Below, one piece after another: positions 48,720 to 50,362 of a stretch of 50,362 nucleotides of DNA. Origin of the DNA: Clostridia bacterium (GTDB taxonomy: Bacteria > Bacillota > Clostridia > Christensenellales > CAG-138); the NCBI GenBank assembly GCA_017438865.1, contig JAFRUN010000057.1, positions 1-50,362 of the forward strand, in the 5' to 3' direction. Made by a program: the position numbers and the translations under genes. The notes under the pieces were generated by a model. The model was given only the letters and a program-made list of their open reading frames with translations. It ran no database searches and was not told the origin of the DNA. Positions within the stretch are counted from its first letter, which is position 1. Every line of letters starts with the position of its first letter.

Positions 48720-49138
48720 ATGAAAAGAGTCATCACATACGGAACGTTCGACCTGCTGCACTACGGGCACATCAATCTGCTCCGCAGGGCCAAAGCGCTC
48801 GAGACTATCTGATCGTCGCCGTTTCCACGGATGAATTCAACCGGAACGAAAAGCACAAGAACTGTTATTTCTCCTATGAGAAGCGGAAAGCGCTCGTGGA
48901 GGCGATCCGCTACGTCGATCTGGTGATCCCGGAAGAAAACTGGTCGCAGAAGCGGACCGATATGCACGAATACCATATCGACACCTTTGTAATGGGCGAC
49001 GACTGGACAGGGAAATTCGATTTTCCGAAGGAGGAAGGTGTGTACGTCGTGTATCTGCCGCGCACGCCCGAGATCAGCAGCACGCAGATCAAGACGGATC
49101 TCCCCGTCTCGCCGGCGGAGATCGAGGAAAACATCTGA
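48720..49138 (+). pseudogene. glycerol-3-phosphate cytidylyltransferase-like gene, frameshifted
   Basis: A TagD/GCT-like nucleotidyltransferase broken by one missing base. From the ATG at 48720 the frame encodes the family start (MKRVITYGTFDLLHYGHINL, HxGH motif) but hits TGA at 48810-48812. The second frame, entered at 48803, continues with DYLIVAVSTDEFN, then VMGDDWTGKFD and the RTPEISST nucleotide motif, to a stop at 49138. Restoring one base near 48801-48803 gives a protein of about 139 residues. Either a real recent mutation or an assembly error. Intact, it would make CDP-glycerol or a related nucleotide for the envelope. The ribosome-binding site is poor, suggesting coupling with the transporter gene. 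Confidence 0.88.
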
Positions 49139-49155
49139 CATACATTCTGCATACA

Positions 49156-49185
49156 AAAAAGGACTTCCTTTCGGAAGTCCTTTTT
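49156..49185. terminator. bidirectional terminator between cytidylyltransferase and gdhA
   Basis: GGACTTCC / GGAAGTCC stem with TTTC loop, flanked by A5 and T5, so it works on both strands. Confidence 0.92.
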
Positions 49186-49211
49186 GATCGGGAGATTATG
49201 ACCGGTGAAGA

Positions 49212-50362
49212 TCAGACGATGCCCTGTGCCAGCATGGCGTCCGCAACCTTCTTGAAGCCCGCGATGTTCGCGCCGGCAACCAGGTTGTAGCCGAGTCCGC
49301 ACTCTTCCGCCGCTTCGACGGATGCCTTGTGGATGTTGACCATGATGCTGTGGAGCTTCGCATCGACTTCCTCGGCGGGCCATGCGAGACGCTCGGAGTT
49401 CTGGCTCATTTCGAGACCGGAAACCGCAACGCCGCCCGCGTTGACCGCCTTGGACGGAGCAACGACGAGGCCCTGATCCATCAGATAGAACAGCGCGTCG
49501 TTGGTCGTCGGCATGTTCGCAACTTCGATGTAATACTTGATACCGTTCGCGACGATCTTCTGCGCGGAATCCATGTGCACGTCATTCTGCATTGCGCAGG
49601 GCATGACGATGTCGACCTTGCGACCGAAGGGCTTCTCGCCCGGGAAGAACTCGACGCCGAACTTGTCCGCATAGTCCTGCACGCGGTTGCGGCGGGATGC
49701 GTTCATCTCGAGCATGTAGTTGATCTTCTCCTCGGTGACGACGCCGTCCGGATCGTAGATGTAGCCGTCCGGGCCGGAGAGCGTGACGACCTTTGCGCCG
49801 AGCTCGGCTGCCTTCTTGGTGACGCCCCATGCAACATTGCCGAAGCCGGAGACCGCAATGGTCTTGCCTTCGATCGTGTCGTTCTGATGCTTCAGAACTT
49901 CGCAGAGGTAGTAAACCGCGCCGTAGCCGGTCGCTTCCGGACGAATGAGGGAACCGCCGAAGCTAAGGCCCTTGCCGGTGAGAACGCCGTTCTCGTACGC
50001 ATTGCGGATGCGCTTGTACTGACCGAACATGTAGCCGATCTCACGTCCGCCGACGCCCATGTCGCCTGCCGGAACGTCCACGTTCGGACCGATATGACGA
50101 TAGAGCTCAGTCATGAAGCTCTGGCAGAAACGCATGATCTCGCGATCGCTCTTGCCGGTCGGATCGAAGTCCGCGCCGCCCTTGCCGCCGCCCATCGGGA
50201 GCGAGGTCAGGCTGTTCTTGAAGGTCTGCTCGAAGCCGAGGAACTTCATGACGGACAGGTTGACGTTCTTGTTGAAACGGATGCCGCCCTTGTACGGTCC
50301 GATCGCGCTGTTGAACTGAACGCGGAAGCCGCGGTTGATGCGGACAACGCCCTGATCGTCCA
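49212..50362 (-). CDS. gdhA: glutamate dehydrogenase, N-terminus beyond window edge
   Basis: The C-terminal ~383 residues of a hexameric bacterial glutamate dehydrogenase. The frame stays open to base 50362, so the start lies outside. Landmarks: IGPYKGGIRF, LPMGGGKGGADFDP with the catalytic-site lysine, DVPAGDMGVGGREIGY with the catalytic aspartate, and the coenzyme fold with SGFGNVAWG. The enzyme interconverts glutamate and 2-oxoglutarate plus ammonia; the sequence resembles NADP-type GdhA, but the coenzyme cannot be settled by eye. It fits with glnA, the proline pathway and pcp in this window. Confidence 0.95.
   Translation of the reverse strand, partial: DDQGVVRINRGFRVQFNSAIGPYKGGIRFNKNVNLSVMKFLGFEQTFKNSLTSLPMGGGKGGADFDPTGKSDREIMRFCQSFMTELYRHIGPNVDVPAGDMGVGGREIGYMFGQYKRIRNAYENGVLTGKGLSFGGSLIRPEATGYGAVYYLCEVLKHQNDTIEGKTIAVSGFGNVAWGVTKKAAELGAKVVTLSGPDGYIYDPDGVVTEEKINYMLEMNASRRNRVQDYADKFGVEFFPGEKPFGRKVDIVMPCAMQNDVHMDSAQKIVANGIKYYIEVANMPTTNDALFYLMDQGLVVAPSKAVNAGGVAVSGLEMSQNSERLAWPAEEVDAKLHSIMVNIHKASVEAAEECGLGYNLVAGANIAGFKKVADAMLAQGIV

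Overview
The window looks like chromosome of a GC-rich anaerobic Bacillota, probably a gut or rumen Clostridia lineage. The signs are strong AGGAGG ribosome-binding sites, sigmaA-type promoters, frequent TTG/GTG starts, a stand-alone rubredoxin, citrate lyase, a PadR-DUF1700-DUF4097 cassette, a guanine riboswitch before xpt, and dockerin-bearing giant secreted proteins. No rRNA, tRNA, CRISPR array, insertion sequence or prophage was recognised. The window cuts a gene at each end: citE on the left and gdhA on the right. Long ORFs antisense to real genes are composition shadows and are not listed.

Layout. 1-3.8 kb: citrate lyase beta and alpha subunits plus a CitMHS citrate transporter. 3.9-6.9 kb: an XRE regulator with a palindromic operator candidate, rubredoxin, a von Willebrand A protein, a macro-domain protein and a 34-residue acidic peptide gene with its own promoter and terminator. 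7-10.4 kb (minus): an operon starting with a Y-family DNA polymerase, then GNAT, HD hydrolase, RidA and a YolD-like protein. 10.5-11.4 kb: a TauE/SafE permease. 11.5-16.6 kb: pyrroline-5-carboxylate dehydrogenase followed by five overlapping redox genes that look like a multisubunit, non-PutA proline dehydrogenase. 16.7-19.4 kb (minus): glutamine synthetase and a YjiH-type membrane protein. 19.5-21.6 kb: pyroglutamyl peptidase and a CapA-family protein.

21.7-34.9 kb (minus) holds two giant exported proteins. One is a 2751-residue subtilase with a dockerin embedded in the middle. The other is a 1541-residue class-3 lipase with thrombospondin type-3 calcium repeats. They share a homologous C-terminal block of about 320 residues and an upstream module with a conserved GHxWGEP start, so they probably belong to one surface or extracellular degradation apparatus. 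35-39.7 kb (minus): PadR-DUF1700-DUF4097, then an ABC exporter under a membrane-anchored MerR regulator with a textbook 19-bp-spacer promoter. 39.7-41.6 kb (minus): xpt and a glutaminase-less guaA behind a guanine riboswitch. 41.6-49.2 kb (plus): a ParB-like/BMP fusion coupled to a phosphoesterase, tcdA, an ABC exporter, a Na/Pi cotransporter and a frameshifted cytidylyltransferase. The window ends in glutamate dehydrogenase.

Functional theme (inference): several units meet at glutamate and ammonia: proline to P5C to glutamate, glutamine synthetase, glutamate dehydrogenase, pyroglutamyl peptidase, and a secreted protease that would supply peptides. Together with citrate uptake and cleavage this suggests an amino-acid and citrate fermenting anaerobe that digests extracellular protein and lipid.
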